Below, piece by piece: positions 15,101 to 23,280 of a stretch of DNA of 64,000 nt (the first letter of the stretch is position 1; the number at the start of each line of letters is the position of its first letter). This stretch comes from Anoplolepis gracilipes. Taxonomy: Eukaryota; Arthropoda; Insecta; Hymenoptera; Formicidae. A program made the translations under genes and the position numbers. The stretch lies in the NCBI RefSeq assembly GCF_047496725.1, contig NC_132984.1, positions 1,499,001 through 1,563,000 on the forward strand. Reading direction: 5' to 3'. The notes beneath the pieces are model-generated. The model was not told the DNA's origin. It made no database searches and was given only the letters and a program-made list of their open reading frames with translations.

Positions 15101-18100
15101 CTGATTTCCGACTGTGGCTGACGAGTTACCCGGTCGGACATTTTCCGATCAGCGTCCTCCAGAACGGCGTGAAAATGACGAACGAACCTCCCAAGGGATT
15201 ACGCGCGAATATTTTACGATCTCTTCATCAGGTAGGGAGAATTTTCTTCATCTCACGAAGGAAATGACCGATTAATGCTAAGAGATTCGATTAAATGTTG
15301 CGGTAGGACCCTATTTGCGATCCCGAGTTTTTTGACAAGTCAAAGCAACGGGAGATCTTCAAACGGCTGCTTTTCTCGCTTTGCTTCTTTCACGCCATCG
15401 TACAGGAACGGCGAAAATTCGGACCGATCGGTTGGAACAATCAATACGAATTCAACGAGACAGATTTGCGTATCAGTGTTCTACAGCTCAAGATCTTGCT
15501 CGACCAATATGATGACGTTCAATTCACCGCATTGAAGTATCTGACGGGTATTCAAATAATATTTCTTTTTATCTTTTTTTTATATCTTCATTAAATTGCA
15601 TTTATCGATCAAAATTAAGATTAAAAAAATAATAGCTATTCAGAGTTGAATTATATTTAGAATTGGACGAAAATTAATTATCTACTTTCAAGGCGAATGC
15701 AATTACGGTGGTCGTGTAACCGATGAGTGGGACCGACGGACCTTGAAGACGATCCTGGAGCGATTCTACTGCGAGGACGTGATCGTGGTCGACCGGAAAT
15801 ATCTGTTCGATCCCAGCGGCCTTTATTACGTACCTCCAGTCAGTGAGTATAGTCAGTTCCTCGACTACGTGAGAGAATTCCCGATGACTACCGCGCCCAG
15901 TGTCTTTGGCATGCACGAGAACGCCGACATCATCAAAGATCAACAAGAGACCTACTTGATGATGTTCTCAATTGTGACCACTCAGGTACGCCGAGCACAT
16001 ATCGCGACTCTTATATTAATTCACTTTATATAAAGACATCTATGTATTTTGGTTTTCTCCATAAAAACTTTAATATTCTGCTTTGAATCTATGAACCGAA
16101 AAATTTAGATCTTATTTCTTTTTCCCATATATTATGAGATTCTTATGTATTTATATAATTAATTATCTTAAATATGTATATGTACGATGGAATAATGAAA
16201 ATTCTTGTTGTTTTTTCATCTTTGCACAGAATGACGAGCAATTCAAAGTAAGTAATGCATTTACTTAAGAAAATTGTACATGTGTTATTTCCGATGAATT
16301 AACTGAAATAAAGGTATCGTTTATTTTTTAATGCAATTAACTAAAAAATAAAAAACAAGATATAATTATTTTTATCTATTATTACAAATAAAAAAATCTT
16401 TAAAAATGCAACATTAAGATAGAATTAATCGAGAAAAATCCAATCTTAGAAAAAATTTATTTTTAACTCTTTGCGAAGGAATATTATATTATTGTTTGAT
16501 TCTAAAATGATAATTGAAATCTAATGCACGAAACGAATGCACAAAAGAAAGTCTTTAAAAGTCGCGACATTAAGTACATGAACGTATTAAATTTTCGATT
16601 GAATTTATTTTTCAATTTAAGTTCAGCAAAGTTTAATTGATAATGGTTATAAAGCCTTTTTAATAGAATTAAATAAATTAGTGCGGTCCAGAGATCTCTC
16701 ATCAAAAGTTTGCGAGCAATTTTGTGTTAAGAAAGTCCTCTGATTCTTGTCAGGACACCGGCGAAGCGAAAATAGATGCTGAGAAATCGCCGGACGAGAT
16801 CGTTCACGGTGTCGCGTCCGACATTCTGTCGAAGTTGCCGCGGGATTTCGACCTGGTGACTGCTCTTGACAGATATCCCACGCTATATGAACAAAGTATG
16901 AATACTGTATTGGTTCAAGAGATGGGTAGATTTAATAAACTCCTACAGACCATCAGGAGCAGTCTTATAAATATCCAAAAAGCAATCAAAGGTAAAAATT
17001 GATCTCGAAGATAATCTAAGTTAAGTTAAGTTTTTTCCGCAGATATTTTACGGTTTCTTGTCGTGCGTCTTAATAATATCTTGTCTTTTCAGGCCTTATA
17101 ATTATGGATCCCGATCTTGAAGAAGTTTACTCGTCGATTATTATTGGCAGGATACCCAAAATGTGGATGATGAACTCTTATCCTTCTTTGAAACCGCTTG
17201 GCAGTTATGTACACGATTTTCTCAAAAGGCTGAACTTTCTGCAGGTGAATTTAAGAGAAAATAGTGTGGATTATTATATATCTTACAGGTCTTTCATTTT
17301 GTTTTTTATTCTGTCGTTGAAAATTTATTTAAAATAATTTTTTTAATCACCTCAGGTTTTTAACTGAAAAAAACAATGGTTTTAAAATTTTATTAATTTA
17401 TTAAAATTTGCAGAGATGTTTACACACATATGATAATATAAGATAATTATGTTTTTGTTGTTTAGTTACTTAAAAAATTACATATAATAATTATTTAATC
17501 GATTATTATCAATAATCACAGGACTTAAGTTAGATATATTTATATTGAAAGGTTCTCTTAATTGTCAAATGTTATATTTTAACTACATTATCAGATTAAA
17601 TTGATAAATTGTGTGTTATTCCAGACTTGGTATGTGGAAGGTGCTCCAATATCCTTTTGGATTTCTGGTTTCTACTTCACGCAAGCGTTTCTGACCGGAG
17701 CCCGTCAGAATTACGCAAGAAAGTATTCCATACCCATTGATCTACTGATTTATGATTTTTTTCCTTTGAAAGAGACCGTATTCGAAACTCCACCAGACGA
17801 TGGAGTGTACATTTATGGATTATTTCTCGATGGAGCTCGTTTCGATATGACAACGATGAAGCTGGACGAATCCTTTCCGAAAATACTTTACGATATTGTG
17901 CCACACGTAAGCAAACCTATGGAAAATTTAATTCTTTTATTATCCTTTTCGAATAATTTACAAACCATACAGCTTTTGACGAAAAACATTCTGAAAAATT
18001 TTGAATCATTTTAAAAAATATATATATATATGTATAAATATAATAAATGTAATGAATTAAATATAAATAAATGAGAATGGAATCAATATATAAATATAAT

Positions 18101-18150
18101 TAATAAAATATATAAAAATGAGAAAATTTAAAAAGATATGAAGTAGAAAC

Positions 18151-18184
<34 letters not shown>

Positions 18185-18493
18185 TTTTCTTATACTGCAG
18201 GAAATTTAGTATCTATCTATCTAAATTTTTAATTAAACAAAGATTTAAAATCTATTCTCGAAAATGATTTAATCTCGCGTTTTCAGATCTGGCTGATGCC
18301 GGTAAAGAAGGACCAGGTTCAGGATACGCACACGTACACGTGTCCTGTTTATAAGACCAGTGAAAGGAAAGGTGTTCTGTCAACCACCGGTCATTCTACC
18401 AATTTCGTCATTGCGATTTGGCTGCCGACATCGCATCCGCCGGAACACTGGATTCTGCGAGGTACCGCCATGCTGTGCCAATTGTCGGAATAA
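1..18493 (+). CDS. Dnah7: Axonemal inner-arm dynein heavy chain, Dnah7 type (5'-truncated by window, 29 exons)
   Basis: Single-headed inner-arm axonemal dynein heavy chain, the ATP-driven motor that bends motile cilia and flagella; in insects this means sperm tails and chordotonal cilia. Joining 29 exons with consistent phases gives 3,123 residues and a TAA stop at 18491-18493; residue numbers in the exon entries start at the codon at position 3. Seen directly: AAA1 P-loop GPAGTGKT (residues 424-431) and CFDEFNR (474-480); AAA2 GLPFGGKT (705-712); AAA3 GPTGTGKS (1072-1079); the degenerate AAA4 loop GMGGSGRQ (1435-1442); two stalk coiled coils around a microtubule-binding domain (about 1665-1975); and a C terminus ending CQLSE. 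Vertebrate DNAH7 is about 4,020 residues, so about 900 N-terminal residues lie upstream. Against DNAH3 and DNAH12, the closest relatives, MCAMGPP and several colinear stretches fit DNAH7 best; a tree would settle this. Introns run 75-803 bp and are very AT-rich. No frameshift or internal stop was found. Confidence 0.96.
182..587 (+). other. GC-AG intron 1 of Dnah7
   Basis: The intron starts GCAAGT and ends TTGCAG. The GC donor is required: only a junction after 181 yields IKWEKTL in the right frame and at family length. The rest is A/T-rich with no other feature seen. Confidence 0.85.
588..968 (+). CDS. Dnah7: Dnah7 exon 2: linker domain
   Basis: Residues 60-187. The acceptor is TTGCAG. The first base completes an Ile codon, giving IKWEKTL, which has the same length as the family sequence at this point. 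It contains the hallmark [20 protein letters not shown] of dynein linkers and ends in DPTR. The donor is GTAATT and the exon ends two bases into a codon. Confidence 0.94.
1363..1799 (+). CDS. Dnah7: Dnah7 exon 3: linker domain
   Basis: Residues 187-333. It starts VQPHLKKCFEGIARL, directly continuing the linker hallmark of the previous exon, and includes WVLEWPGQ and YWTQ. The acceptor is TTCAG and the donor is GTGTTA, one base into a codon. Confidence 0.94.
1908..2023 (+). CDS. Dnah7: Dnah7 exon 4: end of linker
   Basis: Residues 333-371. Reads EALVTLDVHSKDV and ends WLCQLRYYWL, the conserved boundary into AAA1. The acceptor is TTCTAG, the donor GTATAA, and the exon ends in phase 0. At 116 bp it is easily missed by ORF length alone. 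Confidence 0.93.
2105..2927 (+). CDS. Dnah7: Dnah7 exon 5: AAA1 motor module
   Basis: Residues 372-646. This is the main ATP-hydrolysing module. The P-loop GPAGTGKT is at 2261-2284, the Walker B motif CFDEFNR at residues 474-480, and the sensor-type motif FITMNPGYAGR follows. It is the longest exon (823 bp) and the most strongly conserved part of the gene. The donor GTAAGA follows one base of a Gly codon. Confidence 0.97.
3352..3914 (+). CDS. Dnah7: Dnah7 exon 6: AAA2 module
   Basis: Residues 646-833. Starts with SDLFPGVVLP. The AAA2 P-loop GLPFGGKT is at 3528-3551, followed by INPKAITMGQLYGQFD and KWLVFDGPVDALWIENMNTV. The exon ends DLE at 3914 with a weak donor, GTTCCA; the choice is fixed because the next exon starts in phase with VASPATVSR. 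Confidence 0.94.
4113..4310 (+). CDS. Dnah7: Dnah7 exon 7: AAA2 C-terminal part
   Basis: Residues 834-899. Reads VASPATVSRCGMIYMEP, the conserved AAA2 arginine-finger region, then a more variable segment ending RRCGAK. The acceptor is TTATCAG and the donor is a strong GTAAGT. A 23-base poly-T run (4057-4079) precedes the acceptor. Confidence 0.94.
4660..4791 (+). CDS. Dnah7: Dnah7 exon 8: AAA2-AAA3 link
   Basis: Residues 900-943 (44 codons, phase 0 at both ends). Reads EMITMPDANLTRSVMYMYDC, where the family has a variable link between AAA2 and AAA3. The acceptor is CCCGTAG and the donor GTAAAT. Support comes from frame continuity and the match of DCFLDDF to the family. Confidence 0.88.
5202..5745 (+). 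CDS. Dnah7: Dnah7 exon 9: AAA3 N-terminal half
   Basis: Residues 944-1125. Starts GIFFFSCIWAIG. The AAA3 P-loop GPTGTGKS is at 5586-5609 and an intact nucleotide-binding site is expected. Ends with the conserved NQTQDIIMSKLDRRRKG. The donor GTTTGT follows one base of a Gly codon. Confidence 0.96.
6003..6514 (+). CDS. Dnah7: Dnah7 exon 10: AAA3 C-terminal half
   Basis: Residues 1125-1295. Contains the Walker B motif VVFVDDVSMP, GAQPPIELLRQWLDH and MCAMGPPAGGRD. Most relatives have GGGRN in that last motif, so an Ala and an Asp stand where Gly and Asn are usual. Also reads [20 protein letters not shown]. The donor is GTACGA in phase 0. Confidence 0.96.
6723..7069 (+). CDS. Dnah7: Dnah7 exon 11: AAA3-AAA4 link with remnant EF-hand segment
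   Basis: Residues 1296-1411. Starts VSMKRLWVHEVLRVYGDRL. The next part, ending NLVYCDFHNP, aligns with the stretch where vertebrate DNAH7 carries an EF-hand-like loop; here the acidic ligand pattern is mostly absent. Ends PMDLVLFR, with the Arg codon split by the intron. The donor is GTAATG. Confidence 0.95.
7371..7757 (+). CDS. Dnah7: Dnah7 exon 12: AAA4 N-terminal half
   Basis: Residues 1411-1540. Reads FAIEHLSKV, then the AAA4 loop GMGGSGRQ at 7441-7464, where Arg replaces the usual P-loop Lys; this is normal for AAA4 in axonemal heavy chains. Continues with the Walker B region VFLFMDTQIK and ends DRQRDR. The donor is GTATTA. Confidence 0.96.
8074..8692 (+). CDS. Dnah7: Dnah7 exon 13: AAA4 C-terminal half and stalk coiled coil 1
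   Basis: Residues 1540-1746. The first half reads SPIGDSFRTRIRKFPALVNC and YNYVTPTSYLE-type sequence (here HNYVTPTSYLE). From about residue 1665 on, KRKEVLEGKRRYEAGLGRLD begins the charged ascending stalk helix (CC1). The acceptor is TTGTAG and the donor GTGAGA. Confidence 0.96.
9035..9223 (+). CDS. Dnah7: Dnah7 exon 14: top of stalk, start of microtubule-binding domain
   Basis: Residues 1747-1809 (63 codons, phase 0). Reads IRAECDANLQEVMPILDAAN, then MKRPPAGVRLVMEAVCILK. The family-conserved PP-G-V-LVMEA core marks entry into the microtubule-binding domain. The acceptor is TATCAG and the donor GTAAAT. The following intron, 803 bp, is the longest. Confidence 0.96.
9374..9975. mobile_element. 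Possible MITE in Dnah7 intron 14
   Basis: The unusually long intron 14 contains a roughly 600-bp AT-rich segment bounded by CTGACAGA at 9376-9383 and its inverse TCTGTCAG near 9967-9974, with partial similarity continuing inward. Motifs such as TTCAAGAAAA recur in direct and inverted form. There is no coding capacity and no clear target-site duplication, so this is only a candidate miniature inverted-repeat element. Confidence 0.3.
10027..10556 (+). CDS. Dnah7: Dnah7 exon 15: microtubule-binding domain and stalk coiled coil 2
   Basis: Residues 1810-1986. Contains RFLESLLNYDKDNIPERI and STACEGLCRWVFALSEYDKV (residues 1878-1897), the distal microtubule-binding fold. The descending helix CC2, rich in Lys, Glu and Gln, runs from about residue 1895. 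Ends GGLGGEYTRWSETAK at the start of AAA5. The donor is GTAATA. Confidence 0.96.
10878..11426 (+). CDS. Dnah7: Dnah7 exon 16: AAA5 module
   Basis: Residues 1986-2169. Reads LTGDILIGSGIVAYLGVFT and RRWPLMIDPQGQANKWVKNM, typical of AAA5, which does not hydrolyse ATP. Ends FR, with the Arg codon split. The donor that keeps frame is GC (GCAAGT) at 11427. A GT four bases further would add a codon and put the next exon out of frame. Confidence 0.93.
11427..11768 (+). other. GC-AG intron 16 of Dnah7
   Basis: The intron starts GCAAGT and ends GCGTAG. The junction CG plus A makes the Arg of RFYITTKLRNPHYLPE, which fits the family exactly; the nearby GT donor gives the wrong phase. It has the same donor hexamer as intron 1. 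Confidence 0.87.
11769..11960 (+). CDS. Dnah7: Dnah7 exon 17: AAA5 C-terminal half
   Basis: Residues 2169-2233. Reads FYITTKLRNPHYLPE and VTLLNFMITPVGLDDQLLG, one of the best-conserved signatures in axonemal heavy chains, then QGAANKK. The acceptor is TGCGTAG and the donor GTAAAT. Confidence 0.96.
12336..12562 (+). CDS. Dnah7: Dnah7 exon 18: helical strut between AAA5 and AAA6
   Basis: Residues 2233-2309. Reads MLKEIENKILEVLSASKENI, then LEDETAIGVLSSSKNLANEI, a helical, charged segment. The acceptor is CCGCAG and the donor GTGAGC, one base into a Val codon. Confidence 0.95.
12911..13197. repeat. Poly-T and poly-C bearing segment of intron 18
   Basis: A 23-base T run (12911-12933) is followed by about 150 bp of mixed, less AT-rich sequence, then a 13-base C run (13088-13100) just before the exon 19 acceptor. 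Read on the minus strand this looks like a short sequence with a poly-A end, which would fit a retroposed fragment, but no SINE head or target duplication could be recognised. Confidence 0.3.
13198..13568 (+). CDS. Dnah7: Dnah7 exon 19: AAA6 N-terminal part
   Basis: Residues 2309-2432. Reads MLANIDPMYQYSLVWFVNIF, then SLFEKDKLLFS and LLTGGVGLENPF, typical of AAA6. Ends LNDVPGFA in phase 0. The donor is GTAATT. The 635-bp intron before it carries long poly-T and poly-C runs. Confidence 0.95.
13940..14120 (+). CDS. Dnah7: Dnah7 exon 20: AAA6
   Basis: Residues 2433-2493. Reads WKKVFDHKEPHTVPFPAPWN, then MLVLRCIRPDKVVPAAQLFV. The RCIRPDK motif is nearly invariant in dyneins. The acceptor is CGTTTAG and the donor GTAAAG. 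Confidence 0.95.
14414..14712 (+). CDS. Dnah7: Dnah7 exon 21: AAA6 C-terminal part
   Basis: Residues 2493-2592. Reads PPPFDLAASFADSHSCIPLI, then FVLTPGADPM, LSLGQGQE and GTWVVLQNCHV, conserved in all dynein heavy chains. Ends MPILEK in phase 0. The donor is GTAATT. Confidence 0.96.
15067..15231 (+). CDS. Dnah7: Dnah7 exon 22: AAA6 to C-terminal domain
   Basis: Residues 2593-2647 (55 codons). Reads HPDFRLWLTSYPVGHFPISV, then LQNGVKMTNEPPKGLRAN. The acceptor is ATTCAG and the donor GTAGGG. The next intron is the shortest in the gene (75 bp). Confidence 0.96.
15307..15547 (+). CDS. Dnah7: Dnah7 exon 23: start of C-terminal domain
   Basis: Residues 2648-2728. Reads LLFSLCFFHAIVQERRKFGP, then GWNNQYEFNETDLRIS, the conserved start of the region after the AAA ring. 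The acceptor is GCGGTAG and the donor GTATTC, one base into a Gly codon. Confidence 0.96.
15693..15985 (+). CDS. Dnah7: Dnah7 exon 24: C-terminal domain
   Basis: Residues 2728-2825. Starts GECNYGGRVTDEWDRRTLKT, then YVPP and FGMHENADIIKDQQET. Ends IVTTQ in phase 0. The acceptor is TTCAAG and the donor GTACGC. Confidence 0.96.
16230..16247 (+). CDS. Dnah7: Dnah7 exon 25: predicted 18-nt microexon
   Basis: Encodes NDEQFK (residues 2826-2831), in phase 0 at both ends. It lies between TTTGCACAG and a perfect GTAAGT donor, so it may be constitutive or a cassette; skipping keeps the frame. It falls in a variable surface stretch where family lengths differ, so homology alone cannot prove inclusion. 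Confidence 0.62.
16754..16991 (+). CDS. Dnah7: Dnah7 exon 26: C-terminal domain
   Basis: Residues 2832-2911. A variable acidic start (DTGEAKIDAEKSPDEI) is followed by ASDILSKLPRDFDL and SMNTVLVQEMGRFNKLLQTI, the latter among the strongest C-terminal signatures. The acceptor is TTGTCAG and the donor GTAAAA. Confidence 0.95.
17093..17244 (+). CDS. Dnah7: Dnah7 exon 27: C-terminal domain
   Basis: Residues 2911-2961. Reads GLIIMDPDLEEVYSSIIIGR, then MMNSYPSLKPLGSYVHDF. Ends NFLQ in phase 0. The acceptor is TTTTCAG and the donor GTGAAT. Confidence 0.95.
17625..17906 (+). CDS. Dnah7: Dnah7 exon 28: C-terminal domain
   Basis: Residues 2962-3055. Reads FWISGFYFTQAFLTGARQNY, then ARKYSIPIDLL and DGVYIYGLFLDGARFD, which are near-universal in axonemal heavy chains. 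The acceptor is ATTCCAG and the donor GTAAGC. Confidence 0.96.
18154..18180. repeat. (TA)n microsatellite in intron 28
   Basis: About 13 uninterrupted TA units, followed by a T-rich run, in the last intron of Dnah7. Confidence 0.9.
18287..18493 (+). CDS. Dnah7: Dnah7 exon 29: last coding exon and stop
   Basis: Residues 3056-3123. Reads YTCPVYKTSERKGVLSTTGH, then STNFVIAIWLP, and ends RGTAMLCQLSE followed by TAA. Most dynein heavy chains of this class end one or two residues after CQL, so the stop is at the expected place. The acceptor is TTTTCAG, after a (TA)n run in the intron. Confidence 0.96.
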   Translation: MWLMPVKKDQVQDTHTYTCPVYKTSERKGVLSTTGHSTNFVIAIWLPTSHPPEHWILRGTAMLCQLSE

Positions 18494-18830
18494 TTTTAGG
18501 ATTGATCCTGCTTATTATTTGCAAGAGAAAGTTATTAAAAGATTAAAAAGTTTAATGAACTCTCTTGTCTTAAAAAATTTGCACCATAATTAATCTTTCT
18601 CTTTAATAATCTTAACGTCGAATTTAATTATTTTTAGAGACAAATGTTTGCTTCGATAAATTTGAGATATAATTAATTCTCTTTCATCGTTAAATTTCTT
18701 ATACTCGTGCGCTTGAAAAAAAATGTATAAATTTCTTCTTAAGCTTTTGATAAAACGCTATTCATGTCATAGTATATAAATGATGCACTACATAAAATAA
18801 GATGAATAAATAAATAATAAATATATATAA
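18494..18830 (+). other. Presumed Dnah7 3' UTR and polyadenylation region
   Basis: AT-rich sequence after the stop codon. Candidate signals are ATTAAA near 18532 and AATAAA at 18805-18810. The cleavage site cannot be fixed from sequence alone. Confidence 0.4.
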
Positions 18831-19250
18831 ATAAATAACAAATGATAAGTAAATAAAATAATATATGCAGAATAGAAAGAAAGACATTTCCTTTTTTTAA
18901 TAGATAAAAATAATTATCATACAACATGCAATAAAAATTTTAAATTAGCATTTACACACAAATCAGTATTTTTATTTACTTATAGCATATATATATTTTA
19001 TATAAAATTTATATAAAGATTACAATTTTTCCTTTAAAATTTCATATGCATGAAAGAAATAAATTTACCCAATAAATCCATAAATACCCAAATAATCCAT
19101 AAATAGCATAAATTATAATAATTCTTTTAATAAACAATATCAATACGTAGGAATATGTATTTTAAAATATTTACGACAGTGTATATAATTTTTTACGACA
19201 GCTCTAAGATTCGAAAATGTCGATCATTTTTCGCGTTAATTAAACCCGCC
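18831..19250. other. AT-rich intergenic stretch
   Basis: AT-rich DNA with short open frames only. No coding, RNA or repeat feature was recognised. Confidence 0.6.
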
Positions 19251-19294
19251 AGGAATTCTCGTCGAACTCTCATTGATCTCATTTTGCCTTGGCA

Positions 19295-19335
<41 letters not shown>
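19295..19335. repeat. (TCG)n trinucleotide array
   Basis: About 13 perfect TCG units. The same trinucleotide class recurs at 32.1 and 42.5 kb. Confidence 0.95.
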
Positions 19336-19336
<1 letters not shown>

Positions 19337-19528
19337 TGAACAGCATTTTCGCGGGTGCTTCTCTTCGCGTTACCCCCGCGCGCCGCGTTGCACAGTTGCC
19401 GGTATTTATTATGTGGGATGTGGCGCTTTCTCGCGAGGGGGTGGTGGTGTAGAGAGGAGGAGGAGATGGGGGGGTGGCGGCTTGGTTGGCGGCACCCTGT
19501 CTACCCGGACCGAGATCGCCGGAGGCTC

Positions 19529-19541
19529 GTTGCCTAGCGAC
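19529..19541. promoter_or_regulatory. X-box-like (RFX) site
   Basis: GTTGCCTAGCGAC: half-sites GTTGCC and AGCGAC around one base, matching the relaxed insect Rfx pattern RYYRYY-N(1-3)-RRNRAC. It is nearly the reverse complement of the site at 35829. Confidence 0.45.
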
Positions 19542-19667
19542 CCCGTATTGATCTCACCCCGTATCTCGCCACTACCCCTGTCCCGTGCGAGCTCTCACGG
19601 AGAAGGGGGTGAAAGTAGGGGTACTTTCCCCTTACCCCTTTGCCATCCTCCTTCATCTATGTTGCTC

Positions 19668-19700
19668 TTTCTCTTTCTCTCACTCTCTCTCTTTCTCTCA

Positions 19701-19739
<39 letters not shown>
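19668..19739. repeat. (CT)n pyrimidine tract
   Basis: Long, slightly interrupted CT repeat. Such GA/CT tracts are potential GAGA-factor or CLAMP sites, but function is not shown. Confidence 0.9.
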
Positions 19740-19990
19740 CCCCTTTCTGCTTCTCTCTCTTTTTCTCGATTATTATATACGCGAATTTTTCTTCCTCTAT
19801 TTCGTTGTGTAATTTTACATTTCGCATGTTCCTCGCGCTTGTTCCGGGAACTTAGGGGAGGGTCTTCCTTTGCAAAGAAGCGAATGACTATCTCTCCCTG
19901 TCTATCCGTTCTCTCTATCTTCTTCTTGCGTTTTTTTTTTCTTTTTTGCTTTAACCTGGGACATCTCTTTCTTCAGCTTCTACTTTTTGA

Positions 19991-20934
19991 CTAGCTATTT
20001 TTACAAATAAATTTATTAATTTGCAGTTGTGTCACGTGTTTATAATTTACAACTGTCACACAGATTTTTTTTAAAATTTCTATCAATCAATATTGTATGA
20101 AATTACGTATCTCATGATTATATCACAATTTCCTTTCCATTTATTCTTGATTGTCCTTTTTCTAATTCCTGTTTTTACTTTATTTTGCTTTTATCTTACT
20201 ATTTTGTTTCTTTATATTTTTTTCCTTACTTTTTCCTTTTTTCTATTTATCTATTTATCTTATTTATCCTTACAGCTTTACATTTTTAACGCAAAATACG
20301 ATAGCGTTCGAATTAAACTACGATTTGACTCATGAAAAAAATATGTGATTACATTCGTTGCAATTGGATAAAGTGCTTTCCATTCCCCTTCAATCCTCTT
20401 ACTCCTTATCCGATGTTGAATTTCTTTCACTTCCAAATATCTTGTAAATACGAAGCCCATTTAAGTTAACTGAGATTAAAGACGAACTATTTCCTTTGAA
20501 AAAGGTTCAATTATAATTGCGATTATATTCGCATATATTATGGATTTTATGATCTTTATCTACTTATAACTGTCGAATATAAAACGTGAAGATAACACAC
20601 GTAGTTTAATTTTAAATTTCTGTTTGATATGTATTTGATATAATTTTTATATAATTTTATCCCAGGTATAAAATTAAATAATCAACAAGGTTTGCAAAAT
20701 ATTAAAAAAATGTTATAAAATGATAATTAAAGCAGATATTTACAGTTTTAATGGAAAATATAAAAAATACTAATATTTAATGCAGTTCTTGTAAAGAGAA
20801 AGTTTACATGTTTATCTTAAAATGTAAACATATGTATCTTAAATCTCGTTACTTATATAAATATTTTTGTTGAGCATATATTAAATCTTTTTTTATATAT
20901 ACATGCATATTATTTCAAAAAAATAGCGTTTGCA
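19991..20934. other. AT-rich intergenic stretch
   Basis: T-rich then mixed AT-rich sequence. I see no gene or structured element. Confidence 0.6.
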
Positions 20935-21260
20935 ATTTCTCGTCTCTGCCCTCTTGCTGTTGGGACGATCAAAGAGTTGATAATCGCGTTAACATGCAAT
21001 CAGCGCGATTGAGATCGGTTGCGGTGGCCTAAGAACACATCGCTTGAATGAAACTCAGGCTCCCGATACAGAGAGAGGGTCGCGGAGGGTGAAAACTCAC
21101 GAGGGCGAACTCTCCCTCCCTGCATTTCGCGTGCGCTGATCCACCTCGCATCGTCCCTGCACTACCAAGCCCTCTTCCTATTGGCAAAGTGACCTTCATC
21201 CAAATTTCTTTGTTGCGCCTACACTTCGGAGGGTCGATGGAGCGAGGAGATTCGCGATGG
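20935..21260. other. GC-rich island, unassigned
   Basis: Moderately GC-rich block with no long open frame, flanked by AT-rich DNA on both sides. It could be a conserved regulatory element, but no motif decides this. Confidence 0.35.
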
Positions 21261-21738
21261 CATGACTATAAGACGGGGAAGGGAAGATGAAATCAGAAAT
21301 GGCGGTCTTCTTACTTTTACCTTTGATGTGAGAAACGAAAAGTACCAGACAAATGGCGATTTTACCCGAATTACAGTTCTCGAGATAAGATTGTTTGATA
21401 ATTTTTGAGGCAACAGATAAAACAAATTACAATGAAATAATAAATATTTTTCTATAAAAATTTAATAGAATTCTTGTAAATGCAAAATTTTAATACATTT
21501 TTTGACATTTTCACTTATTTGTTAAAATTCACTTGTTTGTTAAAATTTATATGAATCGCTGTTAATTTTCTCGGATGATAAGTGAAATAATAATTGTTGG
21601 TACTAAAACTTAATTTAAGTAAAATTGTTTGTTGAAAGATATAAAAGATTTGTGCATTATTTTATATTGTCTGTATTTAATGTGATATTTTTATTGCTAC
21701 ATTTTTAAAATTATGTTTGACTTTAGTCGTCACTGTAT

Positions 21739-21774
21739 GTGTGTGCGTGCCTGCGTGCGTGCGTGCGTGCGTGC

Positions 21775-21830
<56 letters not shown>
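21739..21830. repeat. (GCGT)n-(GT)n compound microsatellite
   Basis: Seven GCGT units (21752-21780) pass directly into about 22 GT units, ending with a GCGT interruption. Alternating purine-pyrimidine DNA of this length can form Z-DNA. Confidence 0.95.
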
Positions 21831-21831
<1 letters not shown>

Positions 21832-23280
21832 AGTGTGTGATTATGAGATTGCAACAGGTGGTAAAATAATTTTCAATATAGAAAATTTGTAAATACATTT
21901 CGTGCAAAAAGTTCAGAATATCTCATAACAGAAATTATAATTAATATTTCTTTGTTTATATTTTTGAAACAATTATGAAATCTCTGAAAGTGATAGCAGA
22001 TGCATGATTTATGTTGATAAACATGCAAGGAAGTTTACACTTTTTTTGGCGCGTTCATATCGTTTGTCTTAAATAATGAGGAAATAATGTGAAAGAATAA
22101 CGGGTCGTCATATTAATTTTTATGCAACGATTAATCTTTCTGCCGTAGCTACTACATTAAATGCTTTGTCGAAAAAAACTGGAGAAGAATGTAGAAAGAG
22201 ATGAATATCTGGAGCGGCAACTTTTTATTAAGATAAATGAAATATGTGAACAAATGAAAGAAAATTCGTGATATCTCATAATTAAATTATGATATAATTA
22301 GGAATATTTTTGCTAGACTTTTAATAAGAATAATCACGTAAGTTTTTACTTTTGCTTTTAATTATGTGGGTTGTTTCATATACTACTAACAAATTTTTCG
22401 TCCGCGTGTAATATTTTTACAATCAATTATGATACATAAAAATGTTGTAAACTAAATTATGCCAAATTAATAGAATGTTAATAAAAGAAAAAATTGTTTT
22501 ATTTTGTTGATAAATGTTTTTATGCAATTTTGCTCAAAAGAAATCTGTTTAGTTTTAAAATATTATTGGTAAATATTTGATTAGTATAATGCTAAAAAAT
22601 CAAATATATTTGCAGGAATTATTAGGAAATTAAGACACGCAATAAATTAATCTTTTTATGCACACACTTTATTTTTCAATGTTGCGCTATATAACAATTT
22701 ATAGGGTATTTATTAATATAAAAAAATTATATATAAATTATATATATGTATAAAACTTGTAGAGCAATCTTTCTTTAGTATTCCATTTTTCGTTGTAATA
22801 TTTTATATATTATTATATACATATATTATATATACATATTTGCTTTAAAGATATTTTTTAAATATTACATATTGTATATTATCTTTGGAAATATAGAATT
22901 TAAAATCGAAATCTGAACTTTTTTTTCCTATTAAATGAATCAAACTATTTCCAAAATTTCTAGATCTAACAATTTTTGTCTTTAAAATCTTTTTAGTTAC
23001 TTTTTTAAAATCCTTATCTTTGGAATGATTTTTGAAATTTTAAAACCTTTAAAGTCGAAAGAGAGAGATTTGGAAATTAAAAAAAAATTGTTCACTTCTA
23101 GAAAAGAAAAAGAGAGCTCATCAAAGTTATCTTTATTTTATATTTACAACTTTCACAATTTTGGCTGCTTTGATCGTACAGATTTCGATTTTGATCTACA
23201 GATTATCAGATAACTGTTGAAAAAAACAGAGACTCTTTCTGAAAAAACACACACACACACACACACATTCGCACATGTCG
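21831..23280. other. AT-rich intergenic stretch with (CA)n at its end
   Basis: AT-rich sequence without recognisable genes. A (CA)n run lies at 23247-23267 just before the next GC-rich island. Confidence 0.6.

Larger units (their letters stand above)
19251..19990. other. GC-rich island with (TCG)n, X-box-like site and (CT)n
   Basis: Base composition switches sharply from AT-rich to GC-rich. The block contains a trinucleotide array at 19295-19335, an X-box-like palindrome at 19529-19541 and a pyrimidine tract at 19668-19739. Open frames across it are low-complexity and not believable genes. It may be a regulatory island or the promoter of a noncoding transcript. Confidence 0.5.

Noticed and set aside
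19155..19994. 279-codon + strand open frame
   Set aside because: Spans (TCG)n and (CT)n repeats; the product is Arg and Ser-Leu low complexity with no domain.
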